64,000 bases of DNA from Nitriliruptoraceae bacterium (GCA_003565155.1 PXDB01000043.1:1-64000); one strand, 5' to 3'. Shown: positions 38,983 through 49,722, counted from the first letter of the stretch. A program made the numbers and translations. The notes: generated by a model from the sequence alone, not told the origin.

Positions 38983-41900
38983 GTGACCGAGCACGCCCGC
39001 ACGCTGCCCGTCCCACGCCCGTCCACCTTCGGGTTCGACCCTGCCGCGGAACGCGATGCCTGCGGTATCGGGTTCGTGGCGCACGTCGACGGCCGCCCCC
39101 GCCGCAGCATCGTCGAGATGGCCCTCGGCGGCCTGTGCGGCGTCAAGCACCGCGGCGCCGTCGCCGCCGATGCGCGCTCCGGCGACGGCGCAGGGGTGCT
39201 CACCCAGATCCCCCGCCAGCTCGCCGCGGAGTGGGCCGCATCCCTGTCCGGCGCACCGGTCGAGCCGGCGCGGACCGGGCTCGCCATGCTGTTCCTGCAG
39301 GCCGGCGACGACGACGCCGCGCGAGCGGCACGGGAGCAGGCCCAGGAGGCCTTCGCCGACGCCTGTGCCGAGGAGGGCGTCGAGCTGTGCGGGTTCCGGG
39401 AGGTGCCCACGGTGCCGGAGGCCATCGGCGAGATGGCGTTGGCGGCGCAGCCCGCCCTGGTCCAGCCCGTGATGCTGCGTCCGGAGCACGCCGACGACCG
39501 CGCGGCGGAACGCCTCGCCTACCGGGTCCGGCGCCGAGCACGCAAGGCCTGCGAGGCCGCAGGCGTCCGCTTCTACGCCGCCAGCTGCTCCTTCCTCACC
39601 GTCACCTACAAGGCGATGGCCGACGCGGACCAGCTCGACGCCTTCTACCCCGACCTCTCCGACCCCCGCTACACCTCGGCGCTGGTGATCTTCCACTCCC
39701 GCTTCTCCACCAACACCGCACCGTCGTGGGAGCGGGCGCAGCCCTTCCGTACGCTGTGCCACAACGGTGAGATCAACACCATCGACGGCAACCTGAACCT
39801 GATGCGGGCCCGCGAGGGCCAGTTCGTCCCGGGGCAGCTGTCGGTCGACGGTGTGGACTGGGCCGCGCCGGAGCTGCTGCCCCCGGTCATCGACCACGAC
39901 CAGTCCGACTCCGCCAAGCTGGACGCCGCCCTCGAGCTGCTGGTGCTCGGCGGGCGCGACCTGCGCCACGCGCAGGCCATGCTCGTGCCACAGGTGTGGG
40001 AGGGCGCCCGCGACCTGGAACCGAGCGTGCGGGACTTCTACCGCTACCACTCCTGCCTGGTCGAGCCGTGGGACGGGCCCGCCGGGCTGATCTTCACCGA
40101 CGGCACCCGGGTCGCGGCGGGGCTCGACCGCAACGGGCTCCGGCCGCTGCGCTACCACGTGTGCGAGGACGGCACCGTGGTCGCCTCCTCCGAGGTCGGC
40201 GCGGTCACCACCTCGCTGCCCACCGACGCCCCCGATCACCACGGCCAGGTGCGCCGCGAGCGCCTCGGACCGGGACAGATGCTGTGCGTCGATCCCGCGG
40301 AGGGCGGGCTCCAGGAGGACCGCGAGATCAAGCTGCGGCTCGGCGCCCGCGCGCCCTACGGTCGGTGGCTGTCCGAGCGGCTGACGCCGGTCCGCGCCGG
40401 GCAGCCCGCCGAGGGTGTGCCAACCGACCTGGTCCAGCGCCAGCTGGCCTTCGGCATCACCAAGGAGGAGATCATCTCCATCCTGCGGCCGATGGCCACC
40501 CAGGGCCGCGAGACCACCTCCTCGATGGGTGACGACACCCCGATCGAAGCGCTCAGCCACGTGCGTCGCCCGGTGTCCCACTTCCTCAAGCAGCGCTTCG
40601 CCCAGGTCACCAACCCGCCGATCGACCACTACCGCGAGTCCGAGGTGATGAGCCTGCGCACCCTGCTCGGGCCGCGCGCCTCGATCCTGACCGAGACACC
40701 GCAGGCCGCGGAGCTGCTCGAGCTCGGCTCCTTCTTCCTCTACCCGGAGGGCCTGCAGCGCATCGTGCTCTCCGCGGACCTGCCCTTCGACGTCCAGGCG
40801 GTCGACGCCACGTTCCCGGTCACCGACGGACCCGATGGCCTGGCCGCAGCGCTGGAACGGCTCGGTGACGAGGCCGTCGCGCACGTCCGCGCCGGCGCAG
40901 GGGTCGTCGTGGTCTCCGACGTCGGGGTCCTGGCCGAGCGGGCGCGGGTGCCGATCCTGCTGGCGGTGGGTGCCGTCCACCAGCGGCTGCTGGCCGAGAA
41001 CCTCCGGACCTCCACCTCGCTGGTGGCGGAGACCGACGAGGCCCGTGAGACCCACGACGCCGCGACCCTGCTGGGCTACGGCGCCGACGCCATCGTCCCG
41101 CGTCTGGTCCTCAACACCATCGCCGACCTGGCGGACGAGGGCAGGATCGGTGGTGACAACCCGTCCGCCTCCGTGGCGCAGGAGCGCTACCGCAACGCGC
41201 TCGAGGACGGGGTGCTGAAGATCATGTCCAAGATGGGCATCAGCGTCCTGGACAGCTACCGCTCGGCGCAGATCTTCGAGTGCCTGGGTCTCGGCCAGGA
41301 CGTCATCGACACCTGCTTCACCGGTACCACCTCGACGCTGGGTGGGCTCACCCTGGCGGATCTGGGGGCGGAGGTGCTCGCCCAGCACGCGGAGGCCTTC
41401 CCCGAGCCCGGCGAGGACGGCGAGGTGGCGCTGCCGAGCCTGTCCAGCCCCGGGATCATCAAGTGGCGCAAGGGCGGCGAGTTCCACGACATGTCGAAGC
41501 CCGTGGTCGACGCGCTGCACGACACCCTCGGGCTCGGCCGTACCGCCTCCACCGACCCCTTCCGGCTCGACGGCGTCGGTGTCGGCACCGAGGTGGACGG
41601 CACCACCGCGGCGCTGCTGCGTACCGCCGCCGACCAGGGACGCGACGACCTGTACGCGCACTTCAGCCGGACGGTGCGCGCGCGACCGCCGGCCTACCCG
41701 CGCGACTTCCTCGCCCCCGTCGGGGACGGCGCCGCGGTCCCGCTGGAGGAGGTGGAGCCGGTCAGCGCCATCACCGCCCGGTTCTCCACCGGCGCGATGT
41801 CCCACGGGGCCCTGTCCGCGGAGGCCCACGAGACCCTGGCGGCGGCGCTCAACATGATCGGCGGGCGCGCCAACTCCGGGGAGGGCGGCGAGGATCCCGC

Positions 41901-43641
41901 CCGTTTCCGGACCCGCTGGAGCGAGCTCGACCTCGACTGCCGGATGAAGCAGGTCGCCTCCGGGCGCTTCGGGGTCACCCCGGAGTACCTGGCCAACGCC
42001 CACCTGCTGCAGATCAAGATCGCCCAGGGGTCCAAGCCCGGCGAGGGCGGTCAGATCCCCGGGCACAAGGTCACCGACGAGATCGCGCGGCTGCGGCACA
42101 CCACACCGGGTGTGACCCTGATCAGCCCGCCGCCGCACCACGACATCTACTCGATCGAGGACCTCGCCCAGCTGATCTTCGACCTCAAGCAGGTCAACCC
42201 CGAGGCGCTGGTCGACGTCAAGCTCGTGGCGGAGGCCGGCATCGGCACCGTGGCGGCGGGCGTGGTCAAGGCCCTGGCCGACTCGATCCACATCTCCGGC
42301 AACGACGGTGGCACGGGAGCCTCGCCGCTGTCCTCCATCCAGCACGCCGGGCTGCCCTGGGAGCTCGGTCTGGCCGAGGTCCAGCAGCGCCTCAGGGAGA
42401 ACCAGCTGCGCGGTCGGGTCAAGCTGCGGGTGGACGGCGGGTTCAAGACCGGTCATGACGTGCTGCTGGCCGCGCTGCTCGGCGCGGACGAGTACTCCTT
42501 CGGCACGGCCGCGCTGTTCGCCGAGGGGTGCATCATGGCCCGCGCCTGCCACCGCGATACCTGCCCGGTGGGCATCGCCACCCAGCGCCGGGATCTGCGG
42601 GACAAGTTCGCCGGTACCCCGGACATGGTCGCGGCCTACCTGACCATGGTCGCCGAGGAGGTGCGTGGCCTGCTCGCCGAGCTCGGCTACCGGTCACTGG
42701 ATGAGGTCATCGGGCGGGTCGACCTGCTGGAGCGCAAGCCCGACCTCACCGGCAAGGCCGAGCGCATCGACGTGGCACCGCTGCTGCACGATCCCGGTAT
42801 CGGCCAGCGCCGGTTCACCGGTCGGGTGGCGATCCAGGATCCCCGCAGCGAACTCGGCGACCGGGTGTTCGCCGACGCGCTCGAGACCATCTTCCTCGGC
42901 GGTATCACGGAGTTCACCTACCCCATCTCCAACGCCGACCGCACCATCGGTGCGCGGATCGGCGGTGCCGTCGGCCTCGAGTTCGGTGAGGAGGACCCGC
43001 CGGGGCTCGCGCGGTTGCGGTTCACGGGCGCCGCAGGCCAGTCCTTCGGCGCCTTCACCAGCCGCGGGGTGGAGCTGGCCCTCGACGGCGAGGCCAACGA
43101 CTACGTCGGCAAGGGGCTCGGTGGCGGACGCATCGTGATCCGTGCGCCCGAGGACGACGCCGGCGATCCCGTCCTGCTGGGCAACACCGTGCTGTACGGG
43201 GCCACCGCCGGGCAGCTGTTCGTCGCCGGCCGTGCCGGTGAGCGCTTCGCGGTCCGCAACTCCGGCGCCACGGCGGTGGTGGAGGGCACCGGTGACCACG
43301 CCTGCGAGTACATGACCGGTGGGACCGTGGTGGTGCTGGGGCCGACGGGCCACAACATCGGCGCGGGCATGAGCGGCGGTGAGTGCATCGTGCACGACCC
43401 GCGCGGCGAGGTACTGGCACGGGTCAACCGCCAGCTCGTCGAGGCCCGCCGTCCCGACGGCGGCCAGCTCGAACGGGTCCGTGCGCTGGTGGAGGAGCAC
43501 GCCACCGTCACGGGCTCACCCCGGGCACGGCGGCTGCTCTCGGAGTGGCACGCCACCGCCGAGCACCTGTGGCGGATCGCGCCCAAGACCGAGATGGACC
43601 GGGTGGCCTCCGCGGAGACCGCAGGGGCCAAGGCGGACTGA
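38983..43641 (+). CDS. gltB: Glutamate synthase large subunit
   Basis: N-terminal nucleophile ERDACGIGF, HSRFSTNTAPSWERAQPFRTLCHNGEINT, ISPPPHHDIYSIEDLAQLIFDLKQVNP, Fe-S motif CIMARACHRDTCPVGIATQ. Confidence 0.97.
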   Translation: MTEHARTLPVPRPSTFGFDPAAERDACGIGFVAHVDGRPRRSIVEMALGGLCGVKHRGAVAADARSGDGAGVLTQIPRQLAAEWAASLSGAPVEPARTGLAMLFLQAGDDDAARAAREQAQEAFADACAEEGVELCGFREVPTVPEAIGEMALAAQPALVQPVMLRPEHADDRAAERLAYRVRRRARKACEAAGVRFYAASCSFLTVTYKAMADADQLDAFYPDLSDPRYTSALVIFHSRFSTNTAPSWERAQPFRTLCHNGEINTIDGNLNLMRAREGQFVPGQLSVDGVDWAAPELLPPVIDHDQSDSAKLDAALELLVLGGRDLRHAQAMLVPQVWEGARDLEPSVRDFYRYHSCLVEPWDGPAGLIFTDGTRVAAGLDRNGLRPLRYHVCEDGTVVASSEVGAVTTSLPTDAPDHHGQVRRERLGPGQMLCVDPAEGGLQEDREIKLRLGARAPYGRWLSERLTPVRAGQPAEGVPTDLVQRQLAFGITKEEIISILRPMATQGRETTSSMGDDTPIEALSHVRRPVSHFLKQRFAQVTNPPIDHYRESEVMSLRTLLGPRASILTETPQAAELLELGSFFLYPEGLQRIVLSADLPFDVQAVDATFPVTDGPDGLAAALERLGDEAVAHVRAGAGVVVVSDVGVLAERARVPILLAVGAVHQRLLAENLRTSTSLVAETDEARETHDAATLLGYGADAIVPRLVLNTIADLADEGRIGGDNPSASVAQERYRNALEDGVLKIMSKMGISVLDSYRSAQIFECLGLGQDVIDTCFTGTTSTLGGLTLADLGAEVLAQHAEAFPEPGEDGEVALPSLSSPGIIKWRKGGEFHDMSKPVVDALHDTLGLGRTASTDPFRLDGVGVGTEVDGTTAALLRTAADQGRDDLYAHFSRTVRARPPAYPRDFLAPVGDGAAVPLEEVEPVSAITARFSTGAMSHGALSAEAHETLAAALNMIGGRANSGEGGEDPARFRTRWSELDLDCRMKQVASGRFGVTPEYLANAHLLQIKIAQGSKPGEGGQIPGHKVTDEIARLRHTTPGVTLISPPPHHDIYSIEDLAQLIFDLKQVNPEALVDVKLVAEAGIGTVAAGVVKALADSIHISGNDGGTGASPLSSIQHAGLPWELGLAEVQQRLRENQLRGRVKLRVDGGFKTGHDVLLAALLGADEYSFGTAALFAEGCIMARACHRDTCPVGIATQRRDLRDKFAGTPDMVAAYLTMVAEEVRGLLAELGYRSLDEVIGRVDLLERKPDLTGKAERIDVAPLLHDPGIGQRRFTGRVAIQDPRSELGDRVFADALETIFLGGITEFTYPISNADRTIGARIGGAVGLEFGEEDPPGLARLRFTGAAGQSFGAFTSRGVELALDGEANDYVGKGLGGGRIVIRAPEDDAGDPVLLGNTVLYGATAGQLFVAGRAGERFAVRNSGATAVVEGTGDHACEYMTGGTVVVLGPTGHNIGAGMSGGECIVHDPRGEVLARVNRQLVEARRPDGGQLERVRALVEEHATVTGSPRARRLLSEWHATAEHLWRIAPKTEMDRVASAETAGAKAD

Positions 43642-43816
43642 CCGACCCCGGCGGGCGGTCCGCAGCACCACGGTCCTCCCGCCCACCAGCCGCAAGGCGC
43701 GCGCGCATCGCACCCCGGACGGTGGCCGGTCGGGTGGTCTCGGGGGTGACCGCCGACCTGCTGGCTATCCTCCGCCCCCGCCGGCCCACCGTTCCCCACG
43801 CCGCGGCAGGACTCCC

Positions 43817-44998
43817 GTGTCACCTCGCTTCCCGCACCTCGGTGCCCTGCTCGCAGCGGTGCTCGGCGTCGCCGTGCTCGTCGGGTTCGCGACCAGCGAT
43901 GACGCCCGGGCCGACGAACTCGAGCGCATCGAGTCCGACATCGACGACGTGCGCGAGGAACGGGAGGCGGTCCAGGACCGCATCGACCGCGCCACCCGTG
44001 CCTACGAGGACCTGGTCCAGCGGATCGCCCTGCTGGAGGAGGACAACGCGGCGCTCGAGGCGGAGGTGGAGGCCCTCGGCCGCGACCTCGTCGAGCTCGA
44101 CGAAGCGGTGACCGACCGGTTGCGGGCGGTGTTCAAGCACGGGTCCAACATCGACCCCCTGACGGTGTTCCTCGCCAGCGAGGATCCCCAGTCGGCCCTG
44201 ACCCGTGCCGAGACGGTGCAACGTGCCGTCGCGGCGGACCGTGGGCGGACCGAGGAGCTGGTCGCGGCCCAGGACCGCTACGACGCGGCCGCTGCACGGC
44301 TCGAGGAGCGGCGCGACGAGCTCGACGACGCCCGCGACGAGCAGGCCGCGACGCGCGAGGAGCTCCAGGCCGGGTACGAGGCCCTGGGTGCCGAGCTCAG
44401 CGACCTCGAGGACGAGCGGCGCGAGGAGCAGGAGCGCCTCGAGCAGCAACGCCGTGAGCGGGAACGTCAGGAGCGCCTCGAGCAAGAGCGCCGCGAGCGC
44501 GAGGCCGCCGCGCAGCAGAGCAGCGGTGGGGGCGGCTCCTCCGGTGGCGGGAGCTCCTCCTCCACCACCACGACCTCCGCGCCCGCGCGCACCTCGGGAT
44601 CGGGGATGGCCTGCCCCCTCGACCAGCCGCGCTCGTTCATCGACTCCTGGGGCCACCCCCGTTCCGGGGGGCGGGCCCACCGTGGCACCGACCTGATGGG
44701 TCCGCTCGGCATCCCGGTGCGCGCCATCACCGACGGGGTGTGGGACATCCAGAGCCCGGGGCGCAGCGCAGGGCTGTGGGCGATCCTTCGGGCATCGAAC
44801 GGCGACCAGTTCTGGTACATGCACCTCGACAGCCACACGGTCGCCGACGGCGCGCGTGTCTCGGCGGGGCAGCAGGTGGGGACCAACGGCTCCACGGGGA
44901 ACGCCACCGCCGGGGCCGAGCACGTCCACTTCGAGCACCACCCGGGTGGGGGGCGGGCCATCAACCCCTACCCGCTGCTGCGCTCGGTCTGCGGCTGA
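43817..44998 (+). CDS. M23 family metallopeptidase with N-terminal coiled coil (EnvC/NlpD-like)
   Basis: Signal-like N-terminus, long coiled coil, Ser/Thr/Gly linker, LytM motifs HRGTDLMG and HVHFEHHP. Confidence 0.88.
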   Translation: MSPRFPHLGALLAAVLGVAVLVGFATSDDARADELERIESDIDDVREEREAVQDRIDRATRAYEDLVQRIALLEEDNAALEAEVEALGRDLVELDEAVTDRLRAVFKHGSNIDPLTVFLASEDPQSALTRAETVQRAVAADRGRTEELVAAQDRYDAAAARLEERRDELDDARDEQAATREELQAGYEALGAELSDLEDERREEQERLEQQRRERERQERLEQERREREAAAQQSSGGGGSSGGGSSSSTTTTSAPARTSGSGMACPLDQPRSFIDSWGHPRSGGRAHRGTDLMGPLGIPVRAITDGVWDIQSPGRSAGLWAILRASNGDQFWYMHLDSHTVADGARVSAGQQVGTNGSTGNATAGAEHVHFEHHPGGGRAINPYPLLRSVCG

Positions 44999-45249
44999 GG
45001 CGGGCAGCCCCGGGCAGGTCCGGTCCAGCCGGCACCCGGGGCGCTGGTCAGCGCACCGTGGCGGCGCCCCGACGGGATCCGGGGGCTGACCCGCCGAGTG
45101 GGACGAGGTCGGCCACGGGCGGTAGGTTCGGGACCAGTCCGGTGGTGCCGGTACGACCCCGTCCCGATGGCAGGGCACGGCGCGCCGGCAGAGGACGCGC
45201 ACACCCGCGCGAAGGAGATGAACGACGTGGCTGACCGGCAGGTGGGGCG

Positions 45250-47142
45250 ATGAGCGACACCAGCACAGCGCAGCGGGAACGGATCCAGCTGTCCAACGCC
45301 GTCGTGCGGTTCGCCGGCGACTCGGGCGACGGGATGCAGCTGACCGGGGACCGGTTCACGACCCAGACGGCGCTCGCGGGCAACGACCTGGCCACGTTGC
45401 CGGACTTCCCCGCGGAGATCCGGGCGCCCGCCGGGACCCTGGCCGGGGTGAGCTCGTTCCAGCTGCACTTCTCCGACCAGGACATCCACACCCCCGGTGA
45501 CGCGCCGGACGTGCTCGTGGCGATGAACCCCGCCGCGCTGCACAAGCACCTCAGCGCGCTCAAGCCAGGCGGCATCGTGATCGTCAACACCGACGCGTTC
45601 ACGGAGCGGAACCTGCAGAAGGCGGGGTACGAAGAATCACCGCTGGAGGACAACACGCTCACCGACTACCAGCTGCACGAGGTCCCGATCACCGAGCTGA
45701 CCCTGCGAGCGCTGGAAGGACACATCGAGCGGGGTGAACTGAACAAGAAGGAGGCCGAGCGGTGCAAGAACATGCTCGCGCTCGGGCTGGTGTCGTGGAT
45801 GTACCACCGTCCGATCGACGAGACGGAGGGGTGGCTGGAGGACAAGTTCGCCGCCAAGCCCGCGATCGCCGACGCGAACGTGACGGCGCTGCGGGCCGGC
45901 TGGAACTACGGCGACACCACGGAGGCCTTCGCCTTCACCTACGAGGTCAAGGCCGCCAAGCTCGCTCCCGGTCGCTACCGCAACATCACCGGCAACCAGG
46001 CCATGGCCTACGGGCTGGTGGCCGCCAGCGTCCGCAGTGCGCTCCCCCTGTTCTACGGCTCCTACCCGATCACCCCGGCGTCCGACATCCTGCATGAGCT
46101 CGCGAAGCTGAAGCACTTCGGTGTGGCCACCTACCAGGCGGAGGACGAGATCGCCGCGATGGGCTCGGTCATCGGCGCCGCCTTCGGCGGCTCGCTCGCG
46201 GTGACCGCGTCATCGGGCCCGGGTATCGCGCTGAAGACCGAGGCGATGGGGCTGGCGACCATCACCGAACTGCCGATGCTCGTCATCGACGTGCAGCGTG
46301 GTGGTCCATCGACCGGTCTGCCCACCAAGACCGAACAGTCCGACCTGTTCCAGGTCCTCTACGGCCGCAACGGGGAAGCACCGATCCCGGTCCTGGCCGC
46401 GGCGTCGCCCGCGGACTGCTTCCACATCAGCCTCGAGGCCGCCCGCATCGCGCTGACCTACCGGACCCCGGTGGTGGTGCTCTCCGACGGCTACCTGGCC
46501 AACTCGGCGGAGCCCTGGATGCTCCCCGACATCGACGAGCTCCCGGACCTCACCACCGCGTTCAGCTTCACCACCGAACCGAACCGAGCGGACGGCAGCT
46601 TCGTGCCCTTCCTCCGGGACGAGGACACCCTCGCCCGGCCGTGGGCCCTGCCGGGGACACCGGGACTCGAGCACCGCCTCGGTGGGATCGAGAAGGAGGA
46701 GGAGACCGGCCACATCTCCTACGACCCCGCGAACCACCACGCGATGACCGAGATGCGTTACGCCCGGCTCGAACGCATCGGCGCGCAGCTACCGCCGCTC
46801 GAGGTCGAGGACCCGGACGGGGATGCGGAGGTGCTGGTCATCGGCTGGGGTTCCACCCTGGGGCCGATCCAGGCCGCCTGCCACCAGCTCCGACAGCGGG
46901 GTCGGAAGGTCGCGCGGGTGCACCTGCGGCACCTCGCGCCCCTCCACCCCGACCTCGAGGAGGTGCTCGGGCGGTACCGCACCGTGGTGTGTCCGGAGAA
47001 CAACATGGGCCAGCTCGCGATGCTGCTCAGGGCCCGCACCCTGGTGGACGTCAAGAGCTACGACCGCGTGACCGGCCAGCCCTTCGCCGCGACCGAGCTG
47101 GCTGCCGTCATCGAGCGCTACGGCTGGGGAGAGCAGGCATGA
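45250..47142 (+). CDS. korA: 2-oxoacid:acceptor (2-oxoglutarate ferredoxin) oxidoreductase subunit alpha
   Basis: VVRFAGDSGDGMQLTGDRFT, YPITPASDILHELA, VTASSGPGIALKTEAMGLA, RGGPSTGLPTKTEQSDL. Confidence 0.93.
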   Translation: MSDTSTAQRERIQLSNAVVRFAGDSGDGMQLTGDRFTTQTALAGNDLATLPDFPAEIRAPAGTLAGVSSFQLHFSDQDIHTPGDAPDVLVAMNPAALHKHLSALKPGGIVIVNTDAFTERNLQKAGYEESPLEDNTLTDYQLHEVPITELTLRALEGHIERGELNKKEAERCKNMLALGLVSWMYHRPIDETEGWLEDKFAAKPAIADANVTALRAGWNYGDTTEAFAFTYEVKAAKLAPGRYRNITGNQAMAYGLVAASVRSALPLFYGSYPITPASDILHELAKLKHFGVATYQAEDEIAAMGSVIGAAFGGSLAVTASSGPGIALKTEAMGLATITELPMLVIDVQRGGPSTGLPTKTEQSDLFQVLYGRNGEAPIPVLAAASPADCFHISLEAARIALTYRTPVVVLSDGYLANSAEPWMLPDIDELPDLTTAFSFTTEPNRADGSFVPFLRDEDTLARPWALPGTPGLEHRLGGIEKEEETGHISYDPANHHAMTEMRYARLERIGAQLPPLEVEDPDGDAEVLVIGWGSTLGPIQAACHQLRQRGRKVARVHLRHLAPLHPDLEEVLGRYRTVVCPENNMGQLAMLLRARTLVDVKSYDRVTGQPFAATELAAVIERYGWGEQA

Positions 47143-48155
47143 CGACCAACGAACGCACGCTCACCAAGAGGGACTTCACCTCCGACCGCGAGGTGCGCTG
47201 GTGCCCGGGCTGCGGTGACTACGCGATCCTGGCCACGGTGCAGTCCCTGCTGGCCGAGGTCGGCGCCGTCCCGGAGAAGACGGTGTTCATCTCCGGGATC
47301 GGGTGCTCGTCCCGGTTCCCCTACTACATGGACACCTACGGCTTCCACTCGATCCACGGGCGGGCCCCGACGCTGGCGACGGGGCTGGCCATCACCCGCC
47401 CTGACCTCGACATCTGGATCGTCACCGGGGACGGCGACGGGCTGTCCATCGGTGGCAACCACCTGATGCACACCCTGCGGCGCAACGTCAACGTCAACAT
47501 CCTGCTGTTCAACAACGAGATCTACGGCCTGACCAAGGGCCAGTACTCACCGACCTCGCCGCTGGGGTCGACGCACAAGTCGACGCCGATGGGCTCCCTG
47601 GACCGTCCGATCAACCCGGTGTCGCTCGCGCTGGGCGTGGAGGCCACCTTCGTCGGCCGCTCCATCGACACCGACCGCAAGCACCTCACCGAGGTCCTCA
47701 AGGGCGCGTACGAGCACCGTGGGTCGTCCTTCGTGGAGATCTACCAGAACTGCAACATCTTCAACGACGGTGCCTTCGCGGCGCTGAAGGACCCCGACAA
47801 GAAGGACCTGAACCAGATCCGGTTGCAGGCGGGCGAGCCGATCACCTTCGGGCCCGACGGTGAGCGTGCCGTGGTGGCGGAGTCGGACGGCTCGATGTCC
47901 ATCGTGCCCACCGAGGAGGCGGGGGACCGGGTCGTGGTCCACGACCCGGCCCGTGACGAGCCGACCACGGCCTTCGCGCTGTCCCGGCTGGCGCTCAACC
48001 CGACCGGGCCCACCCCCATCGGCATCTTCCGCGACGTCGACCGGCCGGTCTACGACGACCAGCTGCGGGCCCAGGTCGATGCGGCCAAGCAGCAGCGTGG
48101 CGAGGGTGAACTCACGGCGCTGCTCGACAGCGGCAACGTCTGGGACGTGCTCTGA
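47139..48155 (+). CDS. korB: 2-oxoacid:acceptor (2-oxoglutarate ferredoxin) oxidoreductase subunit beta
   Basis: VRWCPGCGDYAIL, GIGCSSRFPYYM, VTGDGDGLSIGGNH (TPP motif). ATGA overlap with korA. Confidence 0.95.
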   Translation: MTTNERTLTKRDFTSDREVRWCPGCGDYAILATVQSLLAEVGAVPEKTVFISGIGCSSRFPYYMDTYGFHSIHGRAPTLATGLAITRPDLDIWIVTGDGDGLSIGGNHLMHTLRRNVNVNILLFNNEIYGLTKGQYSPTSPLGSTHKSTPMGSLDRPINPVSLALGVEATFVGRSIDTDRKHLTEVLKGAYEHRGSSFVEIYQNCNIFNDGAFAALKDPDKKDLNQIRLQAGEPITFGPDGERAVVAESDGSMSIVPTEEAGDRVVVHDPARDEPTTAFALSRLALNPTGPTPIGIFRDVDRPVYDDQLRAQVDAAKQQRGEGELTALLDSGNVWDVL

Positions 48156-48200
48156 GCTGGCGGAGCGGCATGGTCGGCGACACCGCTGCACCGGCCGCTC

Positions 48201-48300
48201 CTGCCACCTCGGCCCGGGTCCTGCCGCCGCAGGCCGGGTCCTGCTACCTCGGCCCTGGTGCTGCCGCCTCAGCCGGGGTCCTGCCGCCTCAGGCCGGGTC
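48201..48300. repeat. 20-bp tandem repeat, 5 units in exact register
   Basis: Units ctgccacctcggcccgggtc / ctgccgccgcaggccgggtc / ctgctacctcggccctggtg / ctgccgcctcagccggggtc / ctgccgcctcaggccgggtc. Confidence 0.9.
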
Positions 48301-49722
48301 CTCGCGCTCCGCGACGGGCGGCGCGGTATCGCCCGGAGGTGCGGTGCGGTCGGCGGGATCGTCCGGCAGGCGGGGCGGGGCCTCGGGGACCAGCAGCACG
48401 GAGACGTAGACGATCTGGGCCGCCAGGGCGCCGAAGCCGGCGAGCGCGAGGCCGACGCCGGCCGACATCGGCACGGCGGTGGGGATGATGGCGCCCACCA
48501 CCCACGCCACGGAGAACACCGTCTCCGACCGGGTGAAGGCTGCCCCGCGGCGGCCTGCCGGCACCGATGCCTGGAGCAGGCCGTCGAAGGCGAGCTTCGC
48601 GAACCCCCAAGCGATCCCGGCGACACCGGCCACCGCGGCTGCCGCCACCAGCCCGAACCACTGACCGGCCGAGAAGGCTGCTGCGGCGGTCAGCGCCAGG
48701 GCAGCGAGCACGATCGGCTCCTCGCGCACCCGACGCGCGAGCAGTGGTACCAACCGGGAGGCGACGGCGTACCCACCGCCGGCCGCTGCCAGCAGCGCGC
48801 CGAAGTCCAGCAGCCCGGCGTCGGTCTGCTGGAGCTCGAAGGCGAGCAGGAGCAGCAGGAAGCCGTTGCCCACCCGTACCCCCGCGGTGGCCAACTGCGC
48901 CAGGCGTACCTCCCGCGGCAACTGCACCCGCTGCTGCCGTCGCGGGACGCCCACCAGCCGTGTGGCGGCGCCATCAGGTGCAGGTAGGCGACGCCCGAAA
49001 GCGGCCGCTGCGAGCGCCGCGACGGCGCTGAGCGCGAGTGGGCCGTTGGCGTCGAGCCAGGACAGCGCCAGCAGCCCGATCCCGCCAGCAAGACCACCGG
49101 CGAGCACCCCGATCCACGCCAGGCGTGCGTTGGCGGCGACCAGCGCCCGGGGAGCGTCCAGCGCCAGGGGCAGCAGCGCGTTACGGGTGATGCCGTGCAC
49201 CCGGGAGAGCACGAGCAGCATGAAGGCGGCCGGGAACAGCCACAGGCTGTCGAGGCGCCCGAGCGCCGCCAGCGCGAACACCGCGCGACCGAGCGCGGCG
49301 ACGATCAGGGTGGTCCGCGTCGCCATCGGCGCACGGTCCAGGATGCGACCGAGCACGGGGCCGATCACCGCGAAGGGCGCGACGGTCAGCAGGAGGTAGA
49401 GGGCGACGTTGCCGCGGGCCTCGGCGGTGGGGACGGAGAAGAACAGCGTCCCAGCGAGCCCGATGGAGACCAGGGTGTCGGCGGCGGTGGAGAAGACCTG
49501 GGTGATCGCGAGGTTGCGGAAGCCCCTGCCGCCGGTCTCGAACAGCGAGCGCACGCTGCCGGTCAGCTTGCGTGTACCGGCGCGCGAGACCCGGCTCAGG
49601 GAGGAGGTGGCCGGGACGTGCCCCGAGGGCTCCTCCGCCGCCCAGGCGGCGACGCGGTGGTGACGGCGGCCAGGACGGCCGTCGCGGTGCGGCGCACGTG
49701 GGCCGGGGGGATGCTCGCTCAC
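48289..49722 (-). CDS. MFS transporter
   Basis: About 12 hydrophobic segments; IGPVLGRILDRAPMATRTTLIVAALGRAVFA; AGVAGIAWGFAKLAFDGLLQASVPAGRRGAAFTRSETVFSVAWVVGA. Confidence 0.82.
   Translation of the reverse strand: MSEHPPGPRAPHRDGRPGRRHHRVAAWAAEEPSGHVPATSSLSRVSRAGTRKLTGSVRSLFETGGRGFRNLAITQVFSTAADTLVSIGLAGTLFFSVPTAEARGNVALYLLLTVAPFAVIGPVLGRILDRAPMATRTTLIVAALGRAVFALAALGRLDSLWLFPAAFMLLVLSRVHGITRNALLPLALDAPRALVAANARLAWIGVLAGGLAGGIGLLALSWLDANGPLALSAVAALAAAAFGRRLPAPDGAATRLVGVPRRQQRVQLPREVRLAQLATAGVRVGNGFLLLLLAFELQQTDAGLLDFGALLAAAGGGYAVASRLVPLLARRVREEPIVLAALALTAAAAFSAGQWFGLVAAAAVAGVAGIAWGFAKLAFDGLLQASVPAGRRGAAFTRSETVFSVAWVVGAIIPTAVPMSAGVGLALAGFGALAAQIVYVSVLLVPEAPPRLPDDPADRTAPPGDTAPPVAEREDPA

Noticed and set aside
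38935-42552. 1205-aa minus-strand ORF antisense to gltB
   Set aside because: Shadow ORF caused by high GC and third-position bias. The + frame encodes unambiguous GltB motifs, while the antisense protein is low-complexity with no domain features.
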